Assembly: GCF_018334155.1 (NCBI RefSeq)
Contig: NZ_JAGXTP010000001.1
Location: forward strand, 310,001-374,000
Origin: Devosia litorisediminis
Lineage (GTDB): Bacteria; Pseudomonadota; Alphaproteobacteria; Rhizobiales; Devosiaceae
Direction: 5' to 3'
Length of the DNA: 64,000 nt
Position numbers and translations under genes: made by a program. Positions 51,874-61,760 of the stretch are shown here, in pieces. Numbering within the stretch: position 1 is the first letter of the stretch; each line of letters starts with the position of its first letter. The notes beneath the pieces are model-generated. The model ran no database searches. It saw only the letters and a program-made list of their open reading frames with translations, and was not told the DNA's origin.

Positions 51874-52506
51874 ATGCCAGCCAAAAAAGCCATTGTCCCA
51901 GCACTGACCAGAGAGTGGACGCTGCCGCCGGCTGCAACGCTTGGCTCGTCCGTGCGCACCAAGGGCATTTTGCTTGAGGTCCGTGCCCAACTGCCATTGG
52001 CCTTGAAAAAGGCGGTGGATGTGCGGGGAGCCGAGCTTATCCTGAGCATGCCCAAGACGGCAGCGGACGACTTCAAGGCGGTGTCGGCAGTGGTGTCCAA
52101 GACGCTGGTGGGTATTGAGAACCTGCCGGTCATTCCGCGCGAAATACAGGATATCCTGACCATCTCGCCGACGGAGCGGCACCGCTGGCTCAAGGATGGT
52201 CGCCTGCACAGCGCGGGGACCCGTACGGTCAAGCTGCGTGGGCGCGCCAAGAAGATCACCTTTCATGTGTTTGATCCCCGCCACGTCGAGGATGTGCTGG
52301 ATCGCGATCTGATCGCTGTCTGGCGCGAGGATGATGCGGAGACGGCAGCCGAGAACAGGCGGCGGGCGGCGGGCAAGCGGGCGCTGGCACGGGTCGAGAA
52401 AACCCGCAGCAAGGCAGCGCCCGTTGCTGATGATGGTCCCGAGGATGCGGGGCGTCACAAGCTCAAGGGCTGGGCCGAGTTCGAGCGCGACGGTCTGTTG
52501 CGCTGA
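51874..52506 (+). CDS. Hypothetical basic protein
   Basis: A 210-residue soluble protein of unknown family. The middle part (PLALKKAVDVRGAELILSMPKTAADDFKAVSAVV, then SPTERHRWLKDGRLHSAGTRTVKLRGRAKKITFHVFDP) could be a small DNA- or nucleic-acid-associated domain because of its TERHRWLKDGRL segment. The C-terminal third is charged and low in complexity (EDDAETAAENRRRAAGKRA). The ATG at 51874 has GAGG close before it; a GTG at 51808 is in frame but within the terminator region. It converges on the sulfurtransferase gene. Confidence 0.65.
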   Translation: MPAKKAIVPALTREWTLPPAATLGSSVRTKGILLEVRAQLPLALKKAVDVRGAELILSMPKTAADDFKAVSAVVSKTLVGIENLPVIPREIQDILTISPTERHRWLKDGRLHSAGTRTVKLRGRAKKITFHVFDPRHVEDVLDRDLIAVWREDDAETAAENRRRAAGKRALARVEKTRSKAAPVADDGPEDAGRHKLKGWAEFERDGLLR

Positions 52507-52526
52507 CCGGTCGTCAAGACCGGCTG

Positions 52527-53360
52527 TTACTTCTCTATTTCAGCATCGTCGCGACCGCCCCACTCGGTCCATGAGCCGTCATAAACGGCGACCGATCGAG
52601 CGCCGGCCAGTTCAGCGGCAAGGGCCAGGGTTGCGGCCGTTATCCCCGAGCCGCAGCTGGTGATCAGCGGCTTGTCCAAAGCGATGTCGCGCTCGGCGAA
52701 CAGGGTGGCCAATTGCTCGGGCGATTTCATCTGTCCCGCTTCGGTCAGCAGGCTGACCGGCAGGTTCGACGAGCCGGGGATATGCCCGGCGCGCAGGCCC
52801 TTGCGGGGCTCGGGGACTTCGGCGTGAAAGCGCTGGGCAGGGCGGGCATCGGCAATCTGGCTGGCGCCATCCTGGCTGCGGGCGCGCACGGTATCAAAAT
52901 CCGCGACGCGATCCGCGTCGAAGCTGGTATGGAATTTCTGCTTGGGACGGGCGACCAGTCCGATTTCGGTGGGGCGCTTTTCAGCGCGCCATTGCGGGCC
53001 GCCGCCCGAGAGAATCCGCACGTTCTGGGCCCCCATGGTCTTGAAAGTCCACCAGACACGCGGGGCCGAGAACAGGCCTATCTCGTCATAGATGACAATG
53101 GTCATGGTCTCGGAGATGCCCAGTGCGCCGACCATGTGGGCGAAGTCGGCCGGCGCGGGCAGCATGTGTGGCAGGGGGCTGTCGGTATCGGCGACGCCGT
53201 CGATATCGAAGAACACCGCGCCGGGAATATGGCCGGCCAGATAGTCGGCCTGGGCGTTGCGCGCGGCATTGGGCATGTGCCAGCTGCCATCAAGCACCAC
53301 CAGATTGGGGTCGCTCAGATGGGCTGCCAGCCAGTCAGTGGTGACGAAAGGGTTGTCCAC
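52527..53360 (-). CDS. sseA: 3-mercaptopyruvate/thiosulfate sulfurtransferase
   Basis: A 277-residue two-domain rhodanese-like enzyme. The first, inactive domain begins NPFVTTDWLAAHLSDPNLVVLDGSWHMP. The second carries the catalytic Cys in the loop TSCGSGITA, the form seen in mercaptopyruvate sulfurtransferases (CG-S-G-[IV]-T). It moves sulfur from 3-mercaptopyruvate to thiols or cyanide. The start is GTG with AGGACTGGCC upstream. It stands alone between the hypothetical gene and the ABC transporter. Confidence 0.92.
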   Translation of the reverse strand: MDNPFVTTDWLAAHLSDPNLVVLDGSWHMPNAARNAQADYLAGHIPGAVFFDIDGVADTDSPLPHMLPAPADFAHMVGALGISETMTIVIYDEIGLFSAPRVWWTFKTMGAQNVRILSGGGPQWRAEKRPTEIGLVARPKQKFHTSFDADRVADFDTVRARSQDGASQIADARPAQRFHAEVPEPRKGLRAGHIPGSSNLPVSLLTEAGQMKSPEQLATLFAERDIALDKPLITSCGSGITAATLALAAELAGARSVAVYDGSWTEWGGRDDAEIEK

Positions 53361-53417
53361 GGCCAGTCCTCGTAGTTTGGCAGGAAGATGAGCCCGCCAG
53401 AGCGCGAGGTCAAATGC

Positions 53418-54485
<1,068 letters not shown>

Positions 54486-54487
54486 AA

Positions 54488-55279
54488 TCAATCGGTCCTG
54501 GCGGAAGTGCGGGGGGCGAAGCGGCCAAGCACGTTGATCATGCCCATGGCACCCCAGGTGAGGATAAAGGAAATAATCGCCAAAGCCGCTGGCTCATAGG
54601 CGCGGTTGGCGCCGATATTCTGCAGATAGGGGCCAAAGGCCGGGCGGTTGAGCAGGCTGGCAATGACGAATTCGCCGATGACGATAGCGAAGGTCAGGAA
54701 GGCGCCTGAGAGCACGGCCACCAGAATGTTGGGCAGGATGATCTGGCCAATGATCTGGAATGTATTGGCACCAGCGATCTGGGCGGCCTCGGTCAGGGTC
54801 TGCACATCGATGGTGCGCATGCCCGTATCGACGGCGCGATAGGTATAGGGCAGGGCCAGCGCGACATAGGCGAAGGTGAGCAGGATGTCGGTGCCCAGCG
54901 CACTGCCGGTGAAGGGGATGATCGAGCTGGAATTGTAGAGCCGCAGATAGCCATAGACCAGGATGATGGCGGGGATGATCAGGGGCAGCAGGGTGAAGAA
55001 TTCCATGAAGGGGCGCAGCCAGGGCATGCGCAGCCGCACGAAATAGACGGCAGGCACGACAATGAGAATGCCCACCAGGATGGAGAATACCCCGATCATC
55101 ACCGAATAGCTGAAGGTGGCCTGAAAGTTGGGATCGGAGAACACCGAGGCGTAGCTGTCAAAGCTGTAATAGCCGCGGCGCATGCGCAGCGAAAATTCAA
55201 AGGTGGCAACCAGTGGCACCACGAAATAGGCGGCACCCATGAGAAAGACGACCCAGGCCCAGAAGCGGTTCTGTTTCAT
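54488..55279 (-). CDS. ABC transporter permease (PotC-like)
   Basis: A 263-residue permease with six spans. The coupling loop is TLTEAAQIAGANTFQIIGQIILPNILVAVLSG. The ATG at 55279 overlaps the stop of the first permease gene (ATGA). A longer upstream frame is only the overlap with that gene. Confidence 0.88.
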   Translation of the reverse strand: MKQNRFWAWVVFLMGAAYFVVPLVATFEFSLRMRRGYYSFDSYASVFSDPNFQATFSYSVMIGVFSILVGILIVVPAVYFVRLRMPWLRPFMEFFTLLPLIIPAIILVYGYLRLYNSSSIIPFTGSALGTDILLTFAYVALALPYTYRAVDTGMRTIDVQTLTEAAQIAGANTFQIIGQIILPNILVAVLSGAFLTFAIVIGEFVIASLLNRPAFGPYLQNIGANRAYEPAALAIISFILTWGAMGMINVLGRFAPRTSARTD

Positions 55280-56151
55280 TTCATCCACCTTTCGGCGCGG
55301 GCCGAGATGACCAGATAGAGCACATTGGCCAGCGCGGTGATCACCACCATGCCCAGCGCCAGCGCAGCGCCCAGGCCGGGGTTCTGCAGCGCGTCGCCCC
55401 GGATCTGGGCGTAGAGCAGGATGGGCACGATGTTGAGCGAGGAGCCGGTCAGGCCGTAGGCGGTGGCGATGGCGCCAAAGGCATTGGCGAAGAGCAGCGA
55501 GACGGTGCCCAGAAAACTGGGCCAGAGGATGGGCAGACCGATATAGCGCCAGAACTGCCAGGGCTGGGCGCCCAGGCTGGCGGCAGCTTCGCTCCACTCC
55601 TTTTTGAGCCCGTCAATGGCGGGCGCGATGATCAGGATCATCAGCGGGATCTGGAAATAGAGATAGGTCAGCGTCAGGCCCCAGAAGCTGAGCAGGTTGA
55701 AGCCGGCGCGATAGATGTCGATGCCGAAGACCGTCTTGGCGATGATGGTGACCAGTCCCAGCCGACCCAGAGTGGCGATGAAGGCAAAGGCTAGCGGCAC
55801 GCCCGCAAAATTGGAGGCGACGCCCGAAAAGGTCATGATGGCCGAGCGCAGCGGGGCGGGCAGGCGACCGCGAATAATGGCCAGGGCAATGGCCAGGCCG
55901 GCCAGTGCACCAATGATCGAGGAGGCGCCGGCAACGCGGATCGAAATCCAGTAGGCGGCCATGATCTGGTCGGTGAACAGGCCCAGGATATTGTCGAATG
56001 TGAACTCGCCATCGCGGCCGATAAAGGCGCCACCCAGCAAATACAGCGTGGGCAGGACGAGGAACATCAATCCGAAAAGGATGAAGGGCGCGACGCCCAG
56101 GAATTCCCAGGAGAAGCGACGGCGCGGTTTGGCGGCGATCACGTCGGTCAT
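55276..56151 (-). CDS. ABC transporter permease (PotB-like)
   Basis: A 291-residue permease with six spans. The coupling loop is EWSEAAASLGAQPWQFWRYIGLPILWPSFLG. The N-terminus has the usual LGVAPFILFGLMFLVLPTLYLLGGAFIGRDG. Its 3' end overlaps the second permease start by four bases, so both are translated together. Confidence 0.88.
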   Translation of the reverse strand: MTDVIAAKPRRRFSWEFLGVAPFILFGLMFLVLPTLYLLGGAFIGRDGEFTFDNILGLFTDQIMAAYWISIRVAGASSIIGALAGLAIALAIIRGRLPAPLRSAIMTFSGVASNFAGVPLAFAFIATLGRLGLVTIIAKTVFGIDIYRAGFNLLSFWGLTLTYLYFQIPLMILIIAPAIDGLKKEWSEAAASLGAQPWQFWRYIGLPILWPSFLGTVSLLFANAFGAIATAYGLTGSSLNIVPILLYAQIRGDALQNPGLGAALALGMVVITALANVLYLVISARAERWMK

Positions 56152-56222
56152 GTCTGGCTATCGCTCCCAGAGTGCGCACATGCGTGCCGGAAACGCGATC
56201 AATTCCCCCTGATGGGGAAAGA

Positions 56223-56245
56223 GGAAGGGAGCACCGCCCCCTTCC
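56223..56245 (-). terminator. Intercistronic hairpin after the binding-protein gene
   Basis: GGAAGGG (56223-56229) and CCCTTCC (56239-56245) form a 7-bp stem, followed on the minus strand by TCTTT. It lies just downstream of the binding-protein stop and upstream of the first permease. Confidence 0.6.
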
Positions 56246-56265
56246 TGCGCGTCAATCTATCGGAT

Positions 56266-57372
56266 CTATTCGACGTTGGCGCCGACGACCGAATCCCACT
56301 GGCTGGTGATCACTTCCTTGGCAGCGTTCTGCTGTTCAATGGAGGGGAACACGGCCTTTTCGTAGGCTGCGGCTGGTGGCAGTGCGTCGAGCATTTCCTG
56401 CGGAATTGCACCCTTGGCGGCCAGGTCGTTGAAGCGGATCGGGTGGCAGTAGCCAGCCAACCAGCCGAGCTGGCCTTCGTCGGAGTAGAGGTATTCCATC
56501 CAGAGCTTGGCAGCGTTTGGATGCGGCGCGTAGGCGGAGATGGCCTGAACATAAACGCCGGCCACGACGCCATTCTGAGGAACGACGATCTCGGCGAGCG
56601 GATTGCCTTCAAAGCTGTCGCGCCAGGCGAGCAGATTGTAGTCCCAGGCAACCACGATCGGGGTGGTGCCCTGAGCCAGCGAAGCTGCCTTGCCGATGAC
56701 GGGAACGAAATTGCCCTTGGCATTGAGATCGCCAAAGAACTTCAGACCCGCTTCAGCAGCGCCATCAGCATCGGCACCGGAGGCCAGACCAGCGGCATAA
56801 ACCGACTGGATAGCCTGGGCGGATGCGCGTGGATCGCCAGCAAGCGCGACAGCATTGGCGTATTCGTCATTGGCCAGATCGGCCCAGTCGGTTGGCGAGG
56901 TGTCCAGAATGTCCTTATTCACCAGCATGGCCATCACGCCATAATAGTCGCCATACCAGTAGCCATCGGCATCCTTGGCATCGTCAGGGATCGTGTCCCA
57001 GGTCGAGACCTTGTAGGGCTGGATCAGGCCATCGGCCTTGGCGGCAGGACCAAAGGACAGGCCGACGTCGATCACGTCAGGTGCCTGTGGACCCATATTG
57101 CCCTGATTGGCCTTGATGGCTTCGATTTCGTCGGCAGAGCCCGCATCGGGGTTCAGTTCGTTGACGGTAATGCCGGGGTATTTTGCCTTGAAGCCGGCGA
57201 TCACATCGCCATAGGCACACCAGTTGTGCGGCAGGGCGATGGTGGTCAGCTGGCCTTCTTCCTTGGCGGCTTCATAGAGCGCGTCAAGGTCGACCTGGGC
57301 AAAGGCGGGGGCAGAAACGGCAAGCACGGCAAGCACCGAGACGGATGCGCCGAGCGATTTCTTGATGGACAT
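56266..57372 (-). CDS. Periplasmic binding protein of the iron/thiamine/polyamine-type transporter
   Basis: A 368-residue receptor. The signal peptide ends VSAPAFAQ near residue 26, followed by VDLDALYEAAKEEGQLTTIALPHNWCAYGDVIAGFKAKYPG. That opening, with a Trp-Cys pair, is like receptors of the ferric ion/thiamine/aminoethylphosphonate class. GLSFGPAAKADGLIQPY and VVAWDYNLLAWRDSFEG are further conserved blocks. The ligand cannot be decided. It leads the four-gene unit on the minus strand; the next gene upstream, divergent, is an iron-regulated imelysin operon. Confidence 0.85.
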   Translation of the reverse strand: MSIKKSLGASVSVLAVLAVSAPAFAQVDLDALYEAAKEEGQLTTIALPHNWCAYGDVIAGFKAKYPGITVNELNPDAGSADEIEAIKANQGNMGPQAPDVIDVGLSFGPAAKADGLIQPYKVSTWDTIPDDAKDADGYWYGDYYGVMAMLVNKDILDTSPTDWADLANDEYANAVALAGDPRASAQAIQSVYAAGLASGADADGAAEAGLKFFGDLNAKGNFVPVIGKAASLAQGTTPIVVAWDYNLLAWRDSFEGNPLAEIVVPQNGVVAGVYVQAISAYAPHPNAAKLWMEYLYSDEGQLGWLAGYCHPIRFNDLAAKGAIPQEMLDALPPAAAYEKAVFPSIEQQNAAKEVITSQWDSVVGANVE

Positions 57373-57799
57373 GTTCAGTCTCCCTGAAAAGTCGTACGTC
57401 GACACTCTTTGATGAGCATCGCGACGGACCGGGTGGGAGTAGTAAGGCCACATGACAAGGCGATGACGGCCCGATCAGCTCTGCTGATCCATCATCAGAC
57501 GGACCGTTACAGTGCTGTCTTGCTGAAATTGCCTCCCTCGTGTGCCCATGCGCCCCCTCCGGCCGCATTTGTGACAGTGCGCTATTGTGACAGTTTCGTC
57601 CAGATGGTCAAAAATTGGATTTGCGGACTGTGGAATATCGGTTCGGGCGCAAGTGTCGAGACGCATTGAGGAAATTGGCAGCAGGCAAAACAAGAGTGGC
57701 GCTGCACATTAGAATGCTTCTAAGTTATTGATTTGTCGTTTGATTTTGTAACCTGACTTTGATAGTCCGCTTTCAAGTTCAACCTCAGGAGGATCAGCC
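57373..57799. promoter_or_regulatory. 427-base divergent control region with an Irr box
   Basis: This stretch between the ABC receptor gene (minus) and the imelysin operon (plus) holds no convincing gene. It contains the Irr-type element at 57709-57723 and an AGGAGG ribosome site at 57787-57792 for the imelysin gene. No other clear palindrome of functional size was seen. Confidence 0.6.
57709..57723. promoter_or_regulatory. Irr box (iron control element)
   Basis: TTAGAA (57709-57714), TGC, TTCTAA (57718-57723): a perfect 6-base inverted repeat matching the rhizobial iron control element TTAGAA-N3-TTCTAA recognised by Irr. It lies about 77 bases before the imelysin start, so the operon is probably under iron control. 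Confidence 0.85.
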
Positions 57800-59065
57800 A
57801 TGATCTCGACCGGTGTCCGCACCCTGCGCAGCCTTGCCATCGCCCTTACCCTATCGGTGGCCCCCGTCGCAGCCTATGCCGCCGCGCCTGCAGAGGCCGA
57901 TGTGCTCGCCAATTACGCCGATCTGGCGCTGGCGGGCTATGAGGATTCGCTGAGCACGGCCAAGGCGCTGGACGCGGCGATCGATGCGCTGATCGCTGAT
58001 CCGAGCGCCGCCAATCTGGATGCCGCCAAGGATGCCTGGAAGGCCGCCCGCATTCCCTATCAGCAGACCGAGGCGTTCCGCTTCGGCAACCCGATCGTCG
58101 ATGAGTGGGAAGGGCGCGTGAATGCCTGGCCGCTGGACGAGGGCCTGATCGACTATGTCGACGCCTCCTACGGCACCGAGAGCGACAGCAATGCGCTTTA
58201 TGTGGCCAATGTCATCGCCAATCCCAAGATTTCCATTGATGGCGAAGAGCTCGATGCCACCGACATCACACCCGCGCTGCTGCAGGAACATCTGCAGGAA
58301 GCGGCCGGCGTGGAATCCAATGTGGCGACGGGCTATCACGCCATCGAATTCCTGCTGTGGGGGCAGGATCTGAACGGCACGGACGCTGGTGCCGGGGCGC
58401 GTGAGTACACCGATTACTCAACCGCCGAGCACGCCGATCGTCGTGCAGCCTATCTCAAGGCGGCCTCGAGCCTGCTGGTATCGGACCTTGAGGAGATGGT
58501 GGCCAACTGGACCGCTGATGGTGCCGCGCGCGCGGCGCTGCCCGATCTGGGGATTTCGGCGATCCTGACCGGCATGGGCTCGCTCAGCTTTGGCGAAGTG
58601 GCCGGCGAGCGCATGAAGCTGGGCCTGTTGCTGCATGATCCGGAAGAAGAGCATGACTGCTTCTCGGACAATACCCATGCGTCCCATCTCAACGACGCCG
58701 TGGGCATTCAGAATGTCTATCTGGGCAAATATACCCGCGTGGACGGTTCGGTGGTTGAAGGCCCTGCGCTGGCCAGCGTGATTGCCGACCATGACGCCGA
58801 ACTGGACGCTGAAATCCAGGCCTTGCTGGCCGATACCGTGGCCAAGATGCAGGCGATGGCTGACCGCGCTGAAGCGGGCGAAGCCTATGACCAGCAGATT
58901 GGCGAAGGCAATGCCGAGGGCAATGCGGTGGTGCAGGCAGCCATTGACGGGCTGATCGCCCAGACGCGTGGCATTGAGCGCGCCGTGGCGCTGCTCGAGC
59001 TGGGCGATGCGGTGACCATTGAGGATAGCGACAGCCTGAGCAATCCGGACGCAGTGTTCGAATAA
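57800..59065 (+). CDS. Imelysin-family iron-regulated protein
   Basis: A 421-residue exported helical protein. A signal peptide (VAPVAAYAA near residue 28) is followed by two four-helix repeats. The family motif GxHxxE is intact at G178-H180-E183 (GYHAIEFLLWGQDL). The NTHASHLNDAVGIQNVYLGKY block is typical of the IrpA/insulin-cleaving-membrane-protease type. The role is not proven; the family is tied to periplasmic iron handling. AGGAGG precedes the ATG and an Irr box lies upstream. A hairpin separates it from the di-heme gene. Confidence 0.9.
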   Translation: MISTGVRTLRSLAIALTLSVAPVAAYAAAPAEADVLANYADLALAGYEDSLSTAKALDAAIDALIADPSAANLDAAKDAWKAARIPYQQTEAFRFGNPIVDEWEGRVNAWPLDEGLIDYVDASYGTESDSNALYVANVIANPKISIDGEELDATDITPALLQEHLQEAAGVESNVATGYHAIEFLLWGQDLNGTDAGAGAREYTDYSTAEHADRRAAYLKAASSLLVSDLEEMVANWTADGAARAALPDLGISAILTGMGSLSFGEVAGERMKLGLLLHDPEEEHDCFSDNTHASHLNDAVGIQNVYLGKYTRVDGSVVEGPALASVIADHDAELDAEIQALLADTVAKMQAMADRAEAGEAYDQQIGEGNAEGNAVVQAAIDGLIAQTRGIERAVALLELGDAVTIEDSDSLSNPDAVFE

Positions 59066-59095
59066 ATCCAACCTGCCATTGGCAGTCCAATGACA

Positions 59096-59125
59096 GGCCG
59101 CGGCGTCTTTTACGACGTCGCGGCC
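59096..59125 (+). terminator. Intercistronic hairpin after the first imelysin gene
   Basis: GGCCGCGGCGTC (59096-59107) pairs with GACGTCGCGGCC (59114-59125) with one wobble, followed by ATTT. It probably gives partial termination so that the imelysin is made in excess. Confidence 0.7.
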
Positions 59126-59163
59126 ATTTGAGTTCTTGCAGCAAAACGGCTAGTCAACGCGCC

Positions 59164-60675
59164 ATGAAAACACCTCTGAGCATCGCCCTGATTGTCCTGC
59201 TGGCGAGCGGTGTCGCCCTGGCGGAAGATGCCGGGGTGCGCAGCGATCTGACGCCGGAGGATCTGGCGCGCGTGCAGCGGGTGACGGCACCGACGACGGA
59301 TTTCTCCAAGGCGGAGAATTTCGAGGCCAAGCCGGCGGGCAAGGGCACCACGACGTTTGCTGCAAATGCAGACTCGTTCAGCCATTTTCTGGACAATCTC
59401 AGCTTTGAACAGGAAGGCCAGTTCAAGCTGGGCAATGCGCTGTTCCGCAAGATCTGGGTGAGCTCGCCCAGTTCAACCCAGGCGTCGGACGGGCTGGGGC
59501 CGCTGTTCAATGCGCGGGGATGCCAGAGCTGCCATATCAAGGACGGGCGGGGGCATCCCCCGTTTGAAGGGCAGGCCGAGAATGTCTCGATGTTCTTGCG
59601 CCTGTCGGTGCCGCCGGGCGAACATGATACCCGCGAGGGGATCGACGGGGTGTATGCCGGGGAGGTGGGTGACCCCACCTATGGCGGGCAGCTGCAGGAT
59701 TTTGCCGTACCGGGCCTGATGGGCGAAGGGCGCATGGTGATCGATTATAGCGATCTGCCGGTGACGCTGGGCGATGGCAGCGTGGTGACGCTGCGGGCGC
59801 CGACATATTCGGTGGCCGATCTCAATTACGGGCCGATGGCCGAGAATGTGATGCTGTCGCCGCGGCTGGCCAATCCGATGATAGGGCTGGGGCTGGTAGA
59901 GGCCATTCCAGCGCAGGACATTCTGGCCCATGCCGATCCGCAGGATGCGGACGGGGACGGAATTTCAGGGCGCGCCAACTGGACGATCGAGCCGGCCAGC
60001 CAGTCCGTGATGCTGGGACGGTTTGGCTGGAAGGCGGGCAAGGCCACCATTGCCAGCCAGTCGGCAGCGGCCTTTGCCGGCGATATCGGGATTTCCTCGC
60101 CGCTGGTGAATACCCCGTTTGGCGATTGCACCGAGAACCAGCCCGAATGTCTGGCCATGCCCACGGGCGAGCAGGCGCGGCTGGGACCCAGCGAAGCGCC
60201 CGATCCGGTGATGGCGCTGGTGACGTTTTATTCGCAGACGCTGGGGGTTCCCGAGCGGCGCGATGTGGACGCGCCCAATGTGCTGGCCGGCAAGCAGGCG
60301 TTTTACGCGGCGGGCTGCGCCAGCTGCCACATGCCCAAATTCGTGACCAGCCGCGATGCGGAAAACCCGGCGCACCGGTTTCAGCTGATCTGGCCGTATT
60401 CGGATTTCCTGCTGCATGATATGGGCGAAGGGCTGGCCGACCACCGGCCCGAGGGCATGGCGGATGGCTTTGAGTGGCGCACGCCGCCGCTATGGGGCAT
60501 CGGGCTGACCGAGACGGTTTCGGGGCACAGCTTTTTCCTGCATGATGGTCGGGCCCGCAATCTGACCGAAGCCATTCTGTGGCATGGCGGAGAAGCGCAG
60601 GCGGCACGCGATGCGTTTGCCGCCCTGTCACCGGCCACGCGTGACGACCTGTTGAGTTTCCTGGGATCCCTGTAA
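59164..60675 (+). CDS. Periplasmic di-heme oxidoreductase-family (DUF1111) c-type cytochrome
   Basis: A 503-residue exported cytochrome. After the signal peptide (VLLASGVALAED), two heme c motifs are present: CQSCH (C120-H124) and CASCH (C385-H389). The conserved RKIWVSSPSSTQASDGLGPLFNARGC and the C-terminal HDGRARNLTEAILWHGGEA belong to DUF1111 (thiol oxidoreductase-like). The ATG at 59164 starts the signal peptide. In iron-regulated operons this protein sits between two imelysins and is thought to act in redox chemistry of iron at the periplasm. The next gene begins immediately after its stop. Confidence 0.9.
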   Translation: MKTPLSIALIVLLASGVALAEDAGVRSDLTPEDLARVQRVTAPTTDFSKAENFEAKPAGKGTTTFAANADSFSHFLDNLSFEQEGQFKLGNALFRKIWVSSPSSTQASDGLGPLFNARGCQSCHIKDGRGHPPFEGQAENVSMFLRLSVPPGEHDTREGIDGVYAGEVGDPTYGGQLQDFAVPGLMGEGRMVIDYSDLPVTLGDGSVVTLRAPTYSVADLNYGPMAENVMLSPRLANPMIGLGLVEAIPAQDILAHADPQDADGDGISGRANWTIEPASQSVMLGRFGWKAGKATIASQSAAAFAGDIGISSPLVNTPFGDCTENQPECLAMPTGEQARLGPSEAPDPVMALVTFYSQTLGVPERRDVDAPNVLAGKQAFYAAGCASCHMPKFVTSRDAENPAHRFQLIWPYSDFLLHDMGEGLADHRPEGMADGFEWRTPPLWGIGLTETVSGHSFFLHDGRARNLTEAILWHGGEAQAARDAFAALSPATRDDLLSFLGSL

Positions 60676-61758
60676 ATGCGCATATTGCTGATCGCCGTGA
60701 TGATGCTGGCTCTGGGCGGGGGCGCGCAGGGGCAGTCGCTGCCCAAGCCGATGGCGGCGGAGGCCGTGTTGCGCGCGGCGGTGGTCGATGTGATCCGGCC
60801 CAGCGTGATCCGGTTCGATGCGGTCAGTCGCGGGCTTAAAAGCGCCGTCGGTTCGCTGTGTGCGGAGCCGGATGCGGACGGGCTGGCGATCGCCAGGCAG
60901 GAATTCGGCCAGGTAGTTGTGGCCTATGGCAAGGTCGATTTCCTGCGCCTTGGTCCGCTGATGGAAGACAATCGTGCGGACCGGCTGTTCTTCTGGCCGG
61001 ATCGCCGCGGCATCGGGCTCAAGCAAGTGCAGGCCATTCTGGCGGAGCAGGATGCGCTGGCGACCGACCTTGCGGGCCTGAAGGCCAAAAGCGTGGCCGT
61101 GCAGGGGCTGGGGGCCCTGGAATTTGTGCTGTTCGGCACCGGATCGGAAAGCCTGAGTGGCGCAGAGGGGGCGTTTCGCTGTGCCTATGGCAGCGCGATT
61201 GCCGCCAATATTGCGGAGATCGCCAAGGCGCTGGTGGCGGGCTGGTATCTGCCCAATGGCGTGGCCGACCGGCTGCAGGCGCCGCGGGCGGAGTATGCCG
61301 ACTACCGCTCCAATATCGAGGCGCTCGAAGAGATTGTCGGGCTGGTAGCACATGGCAGCGAGGCGCTGCGCGACAAGCATCTCAAGCCCTTTATGGCCAG
61401 CGCGGAAAAGGCGGCAGCGCCCAAGCTGGCCGCATTCTGGCGCTCGGGGCTGACGATGGACTTTGTACGCGCCAATATCGAGGGCATGCGAGCGCTGGTG
61501 GCGCTGTCGGGCGTGGCGCGGGCGGTGGGCGAGAAGGATCAGGGGCTCGACAACACGATCGACTTTGAATTCCGCAATGCGATCCGGGCGCTGGATCTGG
61601 TAACGCTGCCGGTGGCTGAGGCAGTGGCCGATGACAAGCAGGCCAAGGCGCTTGATTATCTGGTGTTGGTGACGGGCTCGCTGCAGGGGATTGTGGGTGA
61701 GCAATTGTCGGCGGCGCTGGGGCTGAGTGTCGGGTTTTCGGCACTGGATGGCGACTGA
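60676..61758 (+). CDS. Second imelysin-family protein, motif His replaced
   Basis: A 360-residue exported imelysin-like protein. A short signal peptide (MRILLIAVMMLALGGGAQGQ) is followed by the helical fold. The place of GxHxxE reads GLGALE (G144-E149), so the His is Gly while the Glu remains. Its ATG directly abuts the stop of the di-heme gene. A pair of unequal imelysins in one operon suggests that they do not have the same metal site; the second may be a partner or receptor-like subunit. Confidence 0.87.
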   Translation: MRILLIAVMMLALGGGAQGQSLPKPMAAEAVLRAAVVDVIRPSVIRFDAVSRGLKSAVGSLCAEPDADGLAIARQEFGQVVVAYGKVDFLRLGPLMEDNRADRLFFWPDRRGIGLKQVQAILAEQDALATDLAGLKAKSVAVQGLGALEFVLFGTGSESLSGAEGAFRCAYGSAIAANIAEIAKALVAGWYLPNGVADRLQAPRAEYADYRSNIEALEEIVGLVAHGSEALRDKHLKPFMASAEKAAAPKLAAFWRSGLTMDFVRANIEGMRALVALSGVARAVGEKDQGLDNTIDFEFRNAIRALDLVTLPVAEAVADDKQAKALDYLVLVTGSLQGIVGEQLSAALGLSVGFSALDGD

Positions 61759-61760
61759 TC

